Assembly (NCBI GenBank): GCA_031257945.1
Contig: JAIRNU010000052.1
Location: forward strand, 1 to 14,047
From: Holosporales bacterium
GTDB taxonomy: Bacteria; Pseudomonadota; Alphaproteobacteria; BNTO01
DNA: 14,047 nucleotides
Reading direction: 5' to 3'
The notes below the pieces were generated by a model. The model was not told where the DNA came from and did not search any database. It was given only the letters and a program-made list of their open reading frames with translations. This document shows positions 13,955 to 14,047 of this stretch, piece by piece (position 1 is the first letter of the stretch; every line of letters begins with the position of its first letter). Position numbers and translations under genes: made by a program.

Positions 13955-14022
13955 GAAAAAAAGTATGGGCAAAAAGGGCTAGCTGTTCCAAAGTACTCCA
14001 GTAAAAGTTAAGTAATAAATTG
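13933..14022 (-). repeat. dispersed inverted repeat, copy B (over the end of the exported protein gene)
   Basis: These 90 bases are the inverted partner of 6388-6473. The repeat starts inside the last seven codons plus stop of the upstream gene (TGTCCAGGTTCATATCAAATGA) and continues through the 3' untranslated stretch. It contains the palindromes GCTAGC and AGTACT but no terminator. The remaining 25 bases of the window are AT-rich with no visible feature. Confidence 0.75.
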
Positions 14023-14047
14023 AGGCTTATACATTGATTATACATTA

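Noticed and set aside
1..14047. CRISPR array or defence island
   Set aside because: No regularly spaced short direct repeats and no Cas, restriction or toxin-antitoxin motifs. The maturase is a standard group II intron RT next to its own ribozyme, so it is not a retron or defence RT.

Overview
The window most likely comes from an alphaproteobacterium, plausibly a host-associated Rickettsiales or Holosporales lineage. The NusG C-terminus ends in an alphaproteobacterial-type FGRPTP...FDQVEK, and the DnaE N-terminus reads HLRVHSAYSL, also alphaproteobacterial in style. A group II intron, several repeat families, gene remnants and two unrecognised exported or membrane proteins fit a repeat-rich intracellular genome. 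The lineage is an inference from motifs, not a database result.

Left part (1-1323). The tail of an unrecognised plus-strand gene (1-111) ends in a strong intrinsic terminator. Convergent to it is the minus-strand cassette tRNA-Trp, secE, nusG. It keeps its internal order but has lost its usual flanks: no rplK follows nusG, and no tuf is seen before the tRNA.

Insertion zone (1324-3796). A 159-bp MITE-like element with perfect 31-bp inverted ends and a TTTAA target duplication lies next to a complete group II intron (1564-3496, minus strand). The intron has a GTGCG 5' end, an ORF without an endonuclease domain, domains V and VI, and a 6-nt EBS1/IBS1 match. It sits at the edge of a 47-bp-arm inverted repeat (3499-3696) that encloses a terminator.

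Core genes (3797-12435). A SurA/PpiC-type peptidyl-prolyl isomerase predicted to be a lipoprotein is on the minus strand. On the plus strand are rnhA (RNase HI), dnaE (replicative polymerase alpha subunit), a polytopic membrane protein of unknown function, and a monofunctional birA coupled to it through a TAATG overlap. RNase HI and DnaE both act in replication, but no shared operon is evident because 270 bp of structured and repetitive sequence separates them.

Right part (12436-14047). A second copy of an approximately 94-bp repeat, first seen at 5413, precedes a secreted or membrane-anchored hypothetical protein. The last codons of that gene lie in a second dispersed repeat, whose inverted partner sits just upstream of dnaE about 7.5 kb away.

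The most noteworthy items are the intron with its hairpin target, a family of miniature elements sharing CTGTA-type ends, the inverted repeat pair that overlaps a stop codon, a candidate three-way-junction structure after rnhA, and the unknown protein coupled to birA. No CRISPR array, defence system or clear new multigene system is visible.
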